Shown here in pieces: positions 45,399 to 59,568 of a stretch of DNA of 64,000 nt (positions within the stretch are counted from its first letter, which is position 1; the number at the start of each line of letters is the position of its first letter). The stretch is from Riptortus pedestris (lineage: Eukaryota > Arthropoda > Insecta > Hemiptera > Alydidae). The position numbers and the translations under genes were made by a program. Below the pieces are notes generated by a model. It ran no database searches and was not told the DNA's origin. It worked only from the letters and a program-made list of their open reading frames with translations. The stretch is from positions 82,097,001 through 82,161,000 of the forward strand of contig CM032229.1 of assembly GCA_019009955.1 (NCBI GenBank). The letters are read 5' to 3'.

Positions 45399-46304
45399 TT
45401 CTAACATTTTTATGAATAATTTAATTTTTAACACATATCATATCAGTCAAAAACTTAAAATCAAATATCCAAACATAGACCTACAAAAATAAATAATGAA
45501 TAATACAAACTTTTAAACAAATCATTAAAGAAATCATGGGACCTGCCATATCTGAGCAGCCGATATTACGTATTGAACTAGAAATAGAAATCTATATGGC
45601 CTTAAGCAGATTTCCCTTAAGTGGTAACCTATAGGTTACCGTCCGGATTGGCCTTAGTAGAACAAACTGGTTGTTGCTAAATAATATTTTATTCTAAATT
45701 AAGACTTAAGTACACTAAGAATCGAAATGGGTTCCTCAATCGTTAAGAAATATAGTAGGAATAGTTGAAAAGGAAGTCCTAGGTGAGTACATTCCTTCTC
45801 CTGCAATATAGCTGAAAAAAATTTGTCAAAAACCTTTTGAGCCCCCACTTCAATAAAAAGAACAAAGGGAGCTGTAATAAAAGAAAAAGATGGGCTTGAA
45901 AAACAGGAGTAGATTTTTCATGAAAAGCAGTGGTGTTATATTGGATACTGACTCCTTAGCCTGATTCTTGGCTGGGTTTTCATTAAAGAAGAGCCCGGCT
46001 CCCTAAATTCAGGCTGATCCTATAACATGGGCCTTCTGGCTCTGCCTAGTAATTAGTTTCGTTTGAAGGCTGTGCTTCGGCAGCTTCCTCTCTAATTGTG
46101 TCTAGGGAATGTGATACTCCTGTGCACCCTCTCACTTCCTTTTCTATCTTCACCTTTTCAAACCATCCCAGTCAGGGCTCTGCCTATTTGAATAGACTTA
46201 TATTTATAGAGTTTGACTTACTAACATATGCAGCAGTGTATGAATAGTATTTCGTCCTAAAATATTGTTCTTCTTATTCTGAGCACAAGGAATATAAATA
46301 ATAA
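45319..46304. other. intergenic with small debris
   Basis: (TA)n at 45359-45395. At 45604-45655 a HINE 5' tip (GCAGATTTCCCTTAAG) is joined to a SINE body piece (GGTAACCTATAGGTTACCGT). No gene. Confidence 0.4.
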
Positions 46305-47952
<1,648 letters not shown>

Positions 47953-47953
47953 A

Positions 47954-50316
47954 CAGTAGAGCGTCGATTATCCGAACTAATGTTGTCAGAGGTGGTTCGG
48001 ATAATCATAAGTTCGGATAATCAAAATTTTTATTTATTTTGTGTTTATTTATTTTCTTATAAATAATAAGGAAAAGGAAGATCTAAAACAACTTCGTAAA
48101 AAAAACAAGTTTGTTTATTTATATAAACATAGTATGTATGAGCAGTGAAGAAACGAGTGTCATGAACTACATACATACATATGTATAAGTTGTCTAATTG
48201 AGCTACATGTACATAGGGAAAAGAACAAAAATATGTATGTATTTACGTGTATGCAAAAAAATAATCAAAGTGTACCTAATCAAAGTTTTATCACAATTAA
48301 TGCTGTGGCAAAAAGAATGTCTTGATCATTGTCTGTTTCAATGTTGACTTTCTCTTCATAGCAGCTAGATCTCTAATTCTCTTCAGTTGTAATAAGTGCG
48401 TGTGGTCCGACTCTTCTTGACGTTCAAGCCACCGGAACCCCAAATCCAGTGCTTGGAATGCCTCACCATGAGATGGTCCCAAGTCATCTTCTTCTAGTTC
48501 CTCATTTGTATCATCGTCCTCTGTGAGGTCTTCACCACGTAGTAATTTTTCAACGATTTCATCGTCTGTCAGCAACTGAAAGCCTGGATCATCACTGTCC
48601 ACACGTAGCCACTCATTCACGTTATTTTTGTCACAATCCGAGAAAACACTAATATTACTCATTTCATCCACAATTCCCTATGAAACTTCATTATCATGCT
48701 CGTGGATTTCGATTTCGTCTTTGGATGGTTTCAGTAATTTATTCCACGATTTATGCAAGGTGCTGCTTTTATCTCCATTCCACGCTTCGACCAACATATA
48801 ACTGCAGTCTTTTAAATTGATTTTTTGTACGTAGAAAAAATAGATTCTTCGTCATTTGTATCACCTAAAAGCAGACGACGCATGAGCTGTTTTCGGTACA
48901 GTTTTTTTAATGTTTCGATAACGCTCTGATCCATAGGTTGAACTAGAGAAGTTACATTAGGGGGCAAAAACTTCACCTCAAACATATCACTCACCTTATT
49001 CAAAGTTTCAGGCGATGGATGTGACGGAGTATTGTCCAAAAGGAGAAGATCCTTGCCTTCTTTTCCACTATGCTGCTGAAAATGTTTCACTTCCGGGATA
49101 AGTGTTTTCATACCATTTTATGAACAAATCGCTGTCCATCCACGCATTTTTTTGGTTTGTGTATATTAACGGAATTTTCACGTTTTTGAAATATCGTGGG
49201 CTTCTGGATTTACCTATCATTAGTAATGGTACTCTATGTGTCCCAGATGCATTGGCGCACACCATTAATGTAACGCGATCCTTGCTCATTTTGGGCCCGG
49301 AGCTGCAGCTTCTTTAGATGGTAAAGCTTTCCAATAGAGGCCTGTTTCATCTGCATTGTAAACGAAATCCAAATCGTATTCATTCACTTCAAGATATTTC
49401 TTAAAGTTCTCGGAAAATAGAAACTGCTGCTGGAGCATCAGCACTTAATTTTTCTCCGTGAATTTCAATTTGCCATATCCCGTGTCGTAATTTAAAATTG
49501 TTTAACCAACCAGAACTTGCGATAAAGGTTGGGTCACCACCAAGCTTCATTATTAATACCAATGCTTTTTCACACAAAATAGGCCCCGAAATGGGCTGCC
49601 CAGAAGACCGTTTTTGCAGAAACCAAGTGTAAACAGCATCTTCCACCAATTCACTTTTCGCTGTTTTCATAGTTTTACGATTTGAACTGCCCGCCTCACT
49701 GTCAAGAGTATGTGCTTACCTGGTGATGGAACCTGAATTATTTTTTATTCCTGTTATTGTTGATTTACCAACACCGAACTCGACAGATAATGTCTGACCC
49801 GATTCACCTTTTTTCAGGCGCGTAATAATTTCCATTTTATCTTTTAATGAATGAACCACCTGTTTTCTTTTTGTTGACATGTTTTAATTTGAAAAAAAAA
49901 AAACGATTACAAATACAGAATACACCTCACAAAGAACGGTTTGAAACTGAAAGTAAGCTATCCACAACCAGTTATTTGAACGGAAAGGGTTTCACAGAAT
50001 CTAATGCAATGAACAAATTAGGTAGTGTATACAGTTCTAAGTAAACAAATGCTATTCAACGTCTAATTTCATTGAACACACATTGAACCAGATACAAATA
50101 TGTAACGAACCAGTTTCTGAGAAATAATTAATGATGGCTTCCGTTATAGACGTTCTGAGAAAAATCATTTTATTTTTGTTTAATTTTATTCAATGTAACA
50201 ATAATTATAACGTACCAATAAGTAAATTAAATGATCAGTTTAATTAAAATTACACATTAAAAAAAAAAAAAAAAACTGGTTCCGATAATCGAACGTTCGG
50301 ATAACCGACGCTCCAC

Positions 50317-50318
<2 letters not shown>
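47954..50318 (-). mobile_element. pogo/Tigger-type DNA transposon
   Basis: Terminal inverted repeats CAGTAGAGCGTCGATTATCC at 47954 and, inverted at the right end, CAGTGGAGCGTCGGTTATCC; CAGT...GATTATCCG(A) is the typical pogo/Tigger terminus. Length about 2.37 kb, usual for the family. Both flanks are TA-rich, consistent with TA target sites. It encodes the degenerate transposase 48297-49880 on the minus strand. Confidence 0.9.
48297..49880 (-). pseudogene. Tigger/pogo transposase pseudogene
   Basis: DDE transposase of the CENP-B/pogo group. The start at 49880 gives MSTKRKQVVHSLKDKMEIIT and SVEFGVGKSTITGIKNN (psq-type helix-turn-helix). A CENP-B-type second HTH follows at 49401-49670 (TWFLQKRSSGQPISG; ASSGWLNNFKLRHGI). 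The catalytic acids are visible in NADETG (about 49350), LLLLDNTPSHP (about 49040) and VQPMDQSVIE (about 48930). An acidic C terminus (EDLTEDDDTNEELEEDD) ends at 48297. Breaks: a stop near 49720, frameshifts near 49290 and 49098, and stops near 48813 and 48684. The three acidic residues remain but the frame is broken at least five times. Confidence 0.9.
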
Positions 50319-50324
<6 letters not shown>

Positions 50325-50362
<38 letters not shown>

Positions 50363-50488
50363 CACACAGTTTTGAACGGACCTCATTTTCGTCATCTACT
50401 AGGTAGGATCGATGGACATTTGAAGACAAATTTCGAAAATTCCGTAAATGAATACGATCTCAATAGCTGATTTCCCATAAGAGAACAC
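50325..50488 (-). mobile_element. HINE 5' part, continuation of 46305-46798
   Basis: (TA)n at 50325-50360, CAGTTTTGAACGGACCTCAT, TAGGATCGATGGACATTTGA, TCAATAGCTGATTTCCCATA and the tip GAACACTGCTAATAA. Joined to 46305-46798 it restores the order of one HINE. Confidence 0.78.
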
Positions 50489-50545
50489 TGCTAATAAAAA
50501 CCACGGAAATATAAATATTTGAATTGGAAACATTATGCAAGAAAA

Positions 50546-51060
50546 AGTGAAGGAGTATTGTTACCCAGGGAGCATCATCACTGGTCACAATGGTTGTAGA
50601 GCTGAAGTCGATAGACGAATAGCACTTGCTAAACAACCCTTTTAAAGCAAAAGAAGCATATTAACTATTAAGTACATAATAATGGATACGAAAACAATGC
50701 TTGCTAAGTCATTCATATGGTGTGTACTGCTTAACGGGAGCGAGAGTTGGACTCTCCAAATCAGAGAATATAATAGATTGGGAGCAATGGAAATGTGGAT
50801 CTGGCGTAAAAACACTAAAACAAGTTGGATTCAAAATAATCGTATCAAGGCCATCTAAAATGTCTTATCAAGACTATGGAAAAAAGGAAAGTGAAACTTC
50901 TTGGGCATATCATAAGGCACAACGACTTGTTTGAAGGTATGATTCTTGGGCATATGGGAACAGGAAGGCCTAGAAAATCCTATTTTGAAGATTTCAAACA
51001 TCTTATAGATTTCAGTGAGTACAGCAATATTAAAAGTACAGCTTCCGATAAATCACAATG
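50546..51060 (+). pseudogene. LINE reverse transcriptase, C-terminal fragment (RTE/CR1-like)
   Basis: Reads VKEYCYPGSIITGHNGCRAE then VDRRIALAKQPF, WCVLLNGSESWTL, AMEMWIWRKNTKTSW and GHMGTGRPRKSYFEDF. The order YLGSI.T..G, RRI..AK..F, (S)VLLYG.E.WT, EMW.WRR and (GH)...G..GRPR..Y.D is the common ending of many LINE polymerases. Several stops and two shifts are present. The RT catalytic core is missing. Confidence 0.8.
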
Positions 51061-51619
51061 TTTGCAACTACAATCATGATGATGATTCTGGACCTCATAT
51101 TTAAATATTCGTCATGCTTCCAAAACTGATCGCGTTGTGAGTGAATGTGTAGATTATGGTTCTGTAAAAAATGTATTGAACTGGATGAGCCAGTGAAAAG
51201 CATGTATTTTATCATGATTTACGTTAGTAACTTTTTTGTAGTCCAAGTAGTATTACTTGCAACTCACCAGTACAATTTCTTGAAGAATTTGATAATCTGA
51301 ACATGATTCATGAATTACTGAGACAGCTAAGAAGTATCGGTCTGAGGATTTCGAGCCTTCAGTGAATCTAGAAGTATCTAGATAGAGTAGGCTTATCCAA
51401 CAATTCGCTTTTAATAGATATGCTTTATAGTACAATAATACTTAATGTGGTCAAATATGTATAAAATAAAAAAAAAATTTATAAAACAAAGCCAACAACG
51501 ATAAAAATACATCTGTACACATTTCAACTTTGGTTTAGAATACCACTCGGGTCAAATTTATTTCTAAACATCTAAATAGCCCCAAAGTCAGCTAAGGCAG
51601 CTTTCTACCACCCTAAGAA
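51061..51619. other. AT-rich spacer
   Basis: Nothing recognised. Confidence 0.4.
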
Positions 51620-51840
51620 CTTTTAGCAGATTTCTCTCAAGAGAAATCTCGTTGTTATTCTTGCCGTATTTGTAACCAGATTTTTGTCAAACATCTTCAA
51701 TCATCCATCGATCCAACTCAGGAGATGAGGAAATGATAATTGTGTGTAAGCGCTATAGAGATTGCAAATTTTGTTGGGTCGTTACCCAATTCGATATTTA
51801 GAAGTTTTGTGTGAAACTAAAGGTAAAGATGCTAGAAATA
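51620..51840 (+). mobile_element. HINE 5' fragment, diverged
   Basis: TTTTAGCAGATTTCTCTCAA begins the piece; CATCCATCGATCCAACTCAG, GAGATGAGGAAATGA and GCGCTATAGAGATTGCAAAT follow. No microsatellite or 3' end. Confidence 0.72.
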
Positions 51841-53034
51841 TTAGTCTAATATATATTTGTTTAATGACCGCCCATTAAAGGGGAAATAGTTTTAATTCTT
51901 ATAGTTTAGGGTGTTTAGTTTTGTTTTTAATGCTATAAATGAAAATGTTTTAAAAGAATTTAATACTATAGTTTATGTTTTGACATTCTGCTAACATTTT
52001 GAGTTGGTCCTTTGATTAATTTCATTTAAACTCTAATAACACTAGAAAATGAAATTCATAGTGCGCCTAACAATACAATGTAGTACGAATTTAGAGGAAA
52101 TAAGTTCAGGGTCTACTGCTGATACAGAATATGGTTCTTGCCTTATGCAGTTTTAGTGTTTCAAGAATAGACAACCTCAGCATGTTGGTTCTCATGATGA
52201 AGCTTCCTCGACGGCAAAATCCTATCGTACAATCAATTTCCTAGCGGAGGTTCGGCACAATGATTTAAAATGAGGATTTGTTTTGTTCTGGTTGACTAAG
52301 AGATGTTGAACGAGGGGTCGAGTGGCTGGCGGGATCAACCCTTTCCCCAAGGTAAATAAATCTAAAGCCAGTAGTGTTTCCACAGACATCCTCTCCACCG
52401 ATAGCTCCCTATCACTTTAATTAACCAGTCTGCCCACCACTCCTCCAACCCTTCTCTCTATTGGCTGCCCTTCAGCTGTGGGGGTCTTCGCCCAAATCCA
52501 CTCCACCTGAGAAAATTTATCTAGTCACAGATGACTGGCAGGGGTTGCACCCAGACAGGCAGCAGGAGCTGCGGAGAATACATCAGAAGGAGGGAATGGT
52601 TTAGCAGTCTCCATGTTCAGACTGCTGTTGTAAGCCGATTATATGGACATATTTGCAGATTAGATATATTGCTCATATAGTACTACTGTAAGAATGAGTT
52701 CCTTATTCTAAAAGGGGCGAAATGGGCTGTAGAAAAACCTCACAATGCGGTTCTAAATGCAATTTTTAATAATATTCCAGTGCAGAACGTGAACAAAACC
52801 ATCAAAAAAGAGAAGAGACAAGAAGGAAACGTAACAAACAAATAATTTATAATTTCCACTCAACATTATTACAACAGAGAACTATTGTAATACCAGAACA
52901 GGATAAATTATATTTAATAACCATAATATCTATCAACTGTTTGTTAATTCGGCCGTTACTTCTGTCGTAAGGTGTTACATTTGGTACCACGTAATTATTT
53001 TATTCCTTCGTACGATTTTTGGTTTTCAAAAAAA
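51841..53034. other. intergenic, no supported gene
   Basis: 52260-52640 is more GC-rich than its neighbours but shows no coding pattern I recognise. Confidence 0.4.
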
Positions 53035-53245
53035 AAATGTTATTTATTGGCGTGTACTTTGTGCCAGTAAGGAAAAATTGTGACGGATTATGAATATGTT
53101 AGTACCTTTTTCCACCCAGGTTTCTAAAAAGTTATCCACTGAATAAATTCCTATTACCAGGGTGAGAAGCGAACATACGACTCTAGGTTTACCAAAAGTG
53201 ATTAAGACCAAGGCCTTAACAAGCAGCTAATCTGAGTATCTATTC
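53035..53245 (-). mobile_element. SINE, old diverged copy
   Basis: TATTTATTGGCGTGTACTTT at the left corresponds to the 3' tail, and GACTCTAGGTTTACCAAAAG and GCTAATCTGAG at the right to the tRNA-like head. Many substitutions. Confidence 0.65.
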
Positions 53246-54269
53246 CATTTTTTTTGTTATTTCTTTGGAATGGTTTGGAGCCCCCAAGATTCACAAAACT
53301 ATACATTTATTGTATATAACTGAATATAACACACATACAAAAACTTTCCATTTTTATTATCGTTCGTTGAACACGTATTTCAAATATCTGTTCAAGCAAT
53401 ATTACTTAATAATGATTGCTCATTTCTACACAGGTTTCTCTATAGAGCATGTATGTATCCTACGTCATCTTCATAGTATTCATATACTTTAAGTACTCCC
53501 AAAAATATGTGAGAACATCCTTGCTTAGATATAATTTCTTTATACATCCAGGAAATGGGATATGTGTACAAATATAAATCCATATATGATTAAAGATTAA
53601 AATATGAGGGAGATGAAGTCCCTTTTATCCTATGGAGGCGTATAAAATGAAACCAAGGATATTCTGCACCGGAAAAAAATGAAATCCTATTTTCTTGAAG
53701 AAAATATGTTTCTCACCAGCAAATAGAACTTGTTTCTCGTTTGTGTTTAGTGTTCAGTGACTGCACCGAGAGGAAGATAGTGACAACGAGATTATATAGT
53801 AAGCCCAAAGGAAGGAAGTAGAGGACAGCTAAATGGCTGCATACAAAGTGGGAATACAACCCTCATATAATATATCAAGATAACAAATTACTTCCTCGCC
53901 ATCATGTAGGCTGGTTTTTACACCAATTTTTCTCCCTTAGTAATTTATTTTCCCTAACACGCTCACCGAACGGAACTAAATAAAAAAAAACTCTATTTAC
54001 AAAAAATCAAATCCTAATAATTTATGCTCTTTTCATTCACAGTTCCTTAAACAGCCTTTAATTTTACACTAAAAAATGTGGTAAAAAAAATTGAAGGTTG
54101 TAAAATGTAAGCTAAGTGATAATGGAGCATGTACTCAGAAATCTTGCAATTTCAAATAGTATAAATCATCTTGTTATACCTCCCTTCCACAAGTTTTCCC
54201 TCCTCCTGCTAGCAACTTCTTTTTCGAAAATATGGTCTGAATAAAAAAGGTTGAACCAAATATTTTATT
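53246..54269. other. AT-rich intergenic
   Basis: No gene or repeat recognised. Confidence 0.4.
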
Positions 54270-54367
54270 AGTCTAGATGTACACAGTAGGCCGGTTTTCT
54301 CCTACAATAAGCGTTATATCCCTTACGCATTGTAGAGGAAAACAGGCCTACTGTGCACATCCAGACT
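54270..54367. mobile_element. 98-bp palindromic MITE-like element
   Basis: The left arm AGTCTAGATGTACACAGTAG through GCCGGTTTTCTCCTACAATA pairs with the inverse of the right arm, which ends CTACTGTGCACATCCAGACT. The arms are about 43 bp with a few mismatches, loop about 12 bp. No ORF. Confidence 0.8.
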
Positions 54368-55016
54368 TATTCGTTCCTCTACCTCCCAGCTTCACTAGAA
54401 GAAATATTTTATTTTTATTTTCCTATTACGAAGAACACAATATAGAGAATATATATTTTACCATCCGTGGCCAAATGCTGAAATTGGTGTTGTAACATGC
54501 TTACTTAAATTGGTATGGCCCTTATGGGTCTAAGGTTGGTAGTTGATTGATAGTGCGATTGCTTCCTTCAGCAAGCCCATTTGGCTGTACAGTTCAGACT
54601 CGACTAAATAAAGGACTAATGACTCTAAGGATGCTAGTGGTAGTATTCAATAGTGCCCTCGAACCGACCAAAATGCCTCTAAGGTTCTCAACTATTACAA
54701 GCACCTGTGCTGACATAAACCAAGTAAAACCAAATTTAAAGTTGATATTTTCTGAATCTTATATAAAATAGGGCAATTAATCTCTTTTAAAAATTCTACT
54801 ACTTCTTGCCGCATGCCTTTTCCCAAATATATCAATCTTAATTTCCATTATATTGTGTGAACTGATATGAAATGTGCAATGTCTAAAGACTCCATTCAAT
54901 CGAAATCCTTCTTTCATTCAATATGAACTGAATGTACTACCATCCATGTTCCATGGTTTTTCCTTCAATTTTAGAATCTTCGTTCTTGACTTCATATTTT
55001 TCCTTATCAAATAAAA
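54368..55016. other. intergenic
   Basis: Nothing recognised. Confidence 0.4.
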
Positions 55017-55861
55017 AAATCCATCTTGCAGGGACTGCGTAAACTAAGCAGATTTCCCTCATGTTATCTTCCCGTCAATTTTCTTTTTCTAAGTCAAAAT
55101 TTCATGAGAGGTATTAGGGCTTTATTGAAAGGTGAATAGAAGAAAGCGCTAATAAATCGATGAATATTTGAGTTAACAGAAAACGTACATATCAACAATT
55201 ATAGAGCATCACTAGATAAACAAGATTTTTTCTATAATATATTTCGATCCGTCTCTTATTTAGAATTTTGAAATTTCACTTCAACGGCCAACCCTTCTCC
55301 CCCTATTCCAGGTCGGATTTCAGCAATTAACTAATATAATCTATAGTGATGAATGAAACAGTTAAATATCGATTATGGTAAAGATCAAATAAACATTTAC
55401 TAGTAAAGGAAGAAAAATTCTAATTCGATGACGTCATCACATAACGTATTTGCATGTATCTCTGAAACATAAGTAAAAGTAAAATTAAAACAGTATTTGG
55501 TATTTGAGCCTATAAGAATGTGGTTCACAAAGATAACAGCTTATTATTAATATTACATGAGTTGAAGTAGGGGTTTAGTGAAGACAGAGAACTAAAAAAT
55601 GTAAATATATTGCTTAATATTCACGATAAAGAAAAAAAAAAATGTATATAGCGTCATTGATAGGCAATTTAATTTGCAATATGATTTTTTGATCCGACGT
55701 ATTATACCGGAAATATTTCGAATTATCGAAATTCCTCCTCTCTATCTCGACGGCTGAAATCGAGTCGATGCCCCTTTCCCTCGTTAATGAACTTTATCTT
55801 TAGTTTTACAAAAATGCTTATATATAAATAGAGTTCCGTTACCAAAAGACAAAAATTATTT
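55017..55861 (-). mobile_element. HINE 3' part, split from 57622-57742 by a LINE
   Basis: ATCCATCTTGCAGGGACTGC at the left, AGCAGATTTCCC, long-form core with CTTATTATTAATATTACATG and GATCCGACGTATTATACCGG, ending ACCAAAAGACAAAAATTATT at about 55861. The microsatellite and 5' part are not adjacent. Confidence 0.75.
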
Positions 55862-56706
55862 TGCAATTACTGAGGCCCTCAAAACACTGCATGATATTTC
55901 AAGTGACAGAGAGACTAGTATAATATACACGACAACAAAATTAACATAGACCGCATTTACAATAACGGAAATCATAACGAACAGACTGATCAGATCAGAA
56001 GACTAATCACATTATTTAGAAAGCAAAATGTAATAGTGGCAATAGCGTGGATAAAAAAAGTCCGTCACGCAGGGGCTGCGTAAACTAAGAAGATTTCCCA
56101 CGTGAGGTTTTACAATAGAGAAATCTGCATACTGGTAACACAACACCACTGTGATTAAATACAAACAGTAATGAGAAATCTTTCAGTTAATTAAAATTCC
56201 CATCTGAAACGGCTTCTGAATTGTAAGAATAATTTATATTTTAATATCCAATAGTTTTAGTAGTCCAACAGAACGTATTTGCATAAATCTCACAAAAGTA
56301 ACGAAGGTAAGGTAAGGTTAGAAACTACAGGTAAGGTTAGAAGAAGCTTCCACCTGAGCCGAGCTATGACGAAAATCCGAACCTAATCCGAACTATACCC
56401 GACCACAGACTTCACAAAAATGCAAATATCTTGGTTAATATTCAAGATAGAGAATAAATGTATATAACAATATTTATAGTAAATTTAAGTTGCAATAAGA
56501 TTGCTTCTATACAATGTTTCGATCCGATGCATAATAACGGAGATATTTTGACTTTTCGAAAATCCCCCCTCTAAACCCCCCTCACCTCCCTCTATTTCTA
56601 TTTCAGCCATTTACGATCTTGATCTTCCTTTTTACCTAAAACGATTAAAATCCGAGTTTGGTGACGATTAAACAAAAATTGCGACTGCTAGAGTGTTAAC
56701 AGACTA

Positions 56707-56784
<78 letters not shown>

Positions 56785-57541
56785 GAACGGATCTCTTTTT
56801 CGTCATCTCCTGGGTAGGATCGATGGACATTTGAAGAAATTTTTCGAAAATCGTGTCATGAGTACGACCTCAATAGCTGATTTCCCTTAAGGGAAATCTG
56901 CTAAGAGACACGCTGGAAATGACACAGCAGACCTACTTGTAAATACAGCTTCTAGAGACGAATCAATACCTATTGCATACTCTAAACTGACTAAACAGAC
57001 TATTAAATCTTATAAAACAAAAGATTAAAGATGGACAAACACCCCTAAAGTACGACAATTGCATAAGTACAGACAAACTATATACGAGAAACCAAAAATA
57101 ACACTTAGCAATTATAAACTAATGCAATTTATATCAGGACCTGGACCTACAAAAAGCTACTTGTACAAACTTAAACTAACAAACACAGTTACATGCAAAT
57201 GTGAGAGTGAGACTGAACTGACATATAACCACCTCTTATATGACTGTCATTGCTTGACAGACGAAGAACAAAACTCATCAAGTACATTACCTTAGAAAAC
57301 GGAAATTGGCCGACGTCGAACCGAAATTTTCACTCACATACAACAAGAGATGTAATGCATTTATACATGAATTTCATACCAATTCGTAGATCTACACCTA
57401 CTGTTCAAACACATATATTTTTTTTGTTTTTCATTGTTTTTATAATATTTATATAAGTATTGTATAGGAACTATTATTGTTAAATTACTGAAATGTGTGT
57501 AGTATCCACTGGATGGAGCACAGAATACTTAAATAAACTGC
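55862..57541 (+). pseudogene. LINE C-terminal remnant: RNase H and Cys/His region, split by a HINE
   Basis: The first part (55862-56056) reads EALKTLHDISSDRETSIIYT and QIRRLITLFRKQNVIVAIAW then IK. The second (56906 on) continues RHAGNDTADLLVNTASRDES, then RQTIYEKPKITLSNYKLMQF. It ends with a zinc-like cluster CKCESETELTYNHLLYDC (C-x-C...H-x4-C). H-x-GN-x-x-AD is the RNase H signature of jockey/R1/I-type elements. The reading frame resumes across the HINE at AWIK|RHAGN. Stops occur near 57027 and 57295. The 3' end of the element lies within about 57540-57620. Confidence 0.8.
56057..56905 (-). mobile_element. HINE, short form, full length, inserted in the LINE RNase H
   Basis: AAAGTCCGTCACGCAGGGGC with hairpin, core, an exceptionally long (TA)n at 56707-56779, GAACGGATCTCTTTTTCGTC, the perfect 5' palindrome at 56879-56898, and CTGCTAA at the tip. 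The target, from the coding frame, is GTGGATAAAA|AGACACG (TTTT on the element strand). Confidence 0.92.
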
Positions 57542-57621
57542 TACGTTAGAGGTATACTCTGCGTGGAAAACAGGAAACAGGAAGAAAAAAATTCCAATAG
57601 AACGGTAACAGGTCAAATATA

Positions 57622-57742
57622 TTATGAATGGACCTCATTTTCGTCATCTGCTGGATATTTCGTCATGATCGATGGATATTTAAGGAAATTAGCATCATGG
57701 ATACAACCTCAGTAGTTGATTTCCCTTAACAGAGATCTGCCA
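57622..57742 (-). mobile_element. HINE 5' part, continuation of 55017-55861
   Basis: TGAATGGACCTCATTTTCGT, ATGATCGATGGATATTTAAG, CCTCAGTAGTTGATTTCCC, and tip AGATCTGCCAAGAA. Confidence 0.75.
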
Positions 57743-57857
57743 AGAATAGTAACATTATTTAAATATTTTAAACTACTCAATCGATAGACATGCATAAAAT
57801 ATAATTTAGGAATTTTCATTGGACTCATCAAACTAATACTTGAAGTAGGTATTTATT

Positions 57858-58082
57858 TCAGGATCAATAAAACGGCCTTGCTCTCTACTATTGTTTTTAA
57901 TTTTATGCAAAGTGGACTTTCGTAGTCAGCGCTCCGGACTGTGTCGCCCGGTTGTTGTCCAGGCTACACTGCTATAATCAGCAGGCACTGGCGATGGAGC
58001 ACTGACTCTGAAAGTGCACTCTGCATAAAATTAAAACAATAGTAGAGGACAAGGCCTTTTTATTGACCCTGATCAATTGATT
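57858..58082. mobile_element. foldback element with about 70-bp inverted arms
   Basis: The left arm TCAATAAAACGGCCTTGCTC...TCTACTATTG...TTTTATGCAAAGTGGACTTT pairs with the inverse of the right arm ending ...AAAGGCCTTG-inverse, TTTTTATTGACCCTGA. No ORF between. The sequence just outside the right arm (GATCAATTGATTCCTCTACC and ATCAAGCATATTCC) recurs at about 60830-60870, indicating a second, truncated copy there. Confidence 0.8.
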
Positions 58083-59089
58083 CCTCTACCATCAAGCATA
58101 TTCCAGAAATATTACAGAAGTATGATCTATTATTCAATTTCTGTTTATTTTAATTCATTATTTAAAATCTATGAGGAAATTTATTCTGTTTATTATATTA
58201 TTGAGATATAATTATGGATGAATCGAATTTCCTGTAGGAGCCAGCACATTTTGTAGGCTTCCTCAAGCATTGAAAATAGCGAAAAGTTATCCCATTCCAA
58301 TATTATATTCTAGAACAGTGAAACTTCTAGGTATAAGCGGATAGTCTTATTTAATCCCGATAAGGTAACGTGTGTTGCTGTATTATATGGTGGGGCAAGC
58401 ACGTGGTAGGGCGTGCGTGGGCTAGGGAGCGTGTGATAACCGTTATCAGCCGTGCAGAACGGGAGTCCATTATAAAAGTTAGATTGATTCTGCTGGAGGC
58501 AGGTGACACTAGAGATAAGCTTCCTAAATCATAGCGTCTCTTACTTCTCTCATTCTTATCGCTATAATACTCCCGGCTATAATATTCAATTACTTAAAAC
58601 TAATTAAAGTACGATATATATGTGTGTGTGTGTGCGTGTGTGTGTGTGTGGGGGGGGGAGGAATTTCTTTAGGGCATAAATTATGCCATTATAATCCTTG
58701 AATATCTATTCATTTTTAATTTTTCAGAAGTTCTTTTCAAATTCAATTGTCTGTTGACCTTAATATCTAAAATTTATAAATAACTATATTATATATGTAA
58801 TAATACTCATTTTTGTTATGCAATTTGAATATGTATTTATACCCAGAACTTAAAAGATATCACTTAAAACTATTCATAATGTACTACCCTTATAAGTAGT
58901 ATTAAATAACACTTTAAATACACAAATTATTAAATACACAAATAAGTATTTTGTACTCGAAAAGTATTGTTACTGACGCAACTGAAGAAGGTAGGGGGAT
59001 CATATGAACCTGTTTCATTGGCTTTTTTGTTATATTCAAAAATTAATATAACTGCCCAGTTACCTATTAAGTGTACCACCTTCTTTCAA
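58083..59089. other. AT-rich intergenic
   Basis: Contains a (GT)n run with a G run at about 58618-58660. No gene. Confidence 0.4.
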
Positions 59090-59521
59090 ACTATAAAATT
59101 CAGTATAACTACCTGAATTCCCTTTGCATAAAAACAAAAATATAATAACTACCTGAATTCCCTTTGAATAAAAACAAAAATGTAATAACTACCTGAATTC
59201 CCTTTGCATAAATCCAAAAATGTAATAACTACCTGAATTCCCTTTGTATAAAACCAAAAATGTAATAACTACCTGCTTTCCCTTTGAATAAAAAAAAACT
59301 GTAATAACTACCTGAATTCCATATGAATAAAACCAAAAAAATATAATAACTGCCTGAATTCTTTTTAGCAGATTTCCCTTAAGGGAAATCAGCTATTGAG
59401 GTTGTACTCATGACGGAATTTTCGACATTTTTCTTCAAATGTCCATCGATCCTACCTAGTAGATGACGAAAATGAGGTCCGTTCAAAACTGTATATATAT
59501 ATCTATATATATATATATATA

Positions 59522-59568
<47 letters not shown>

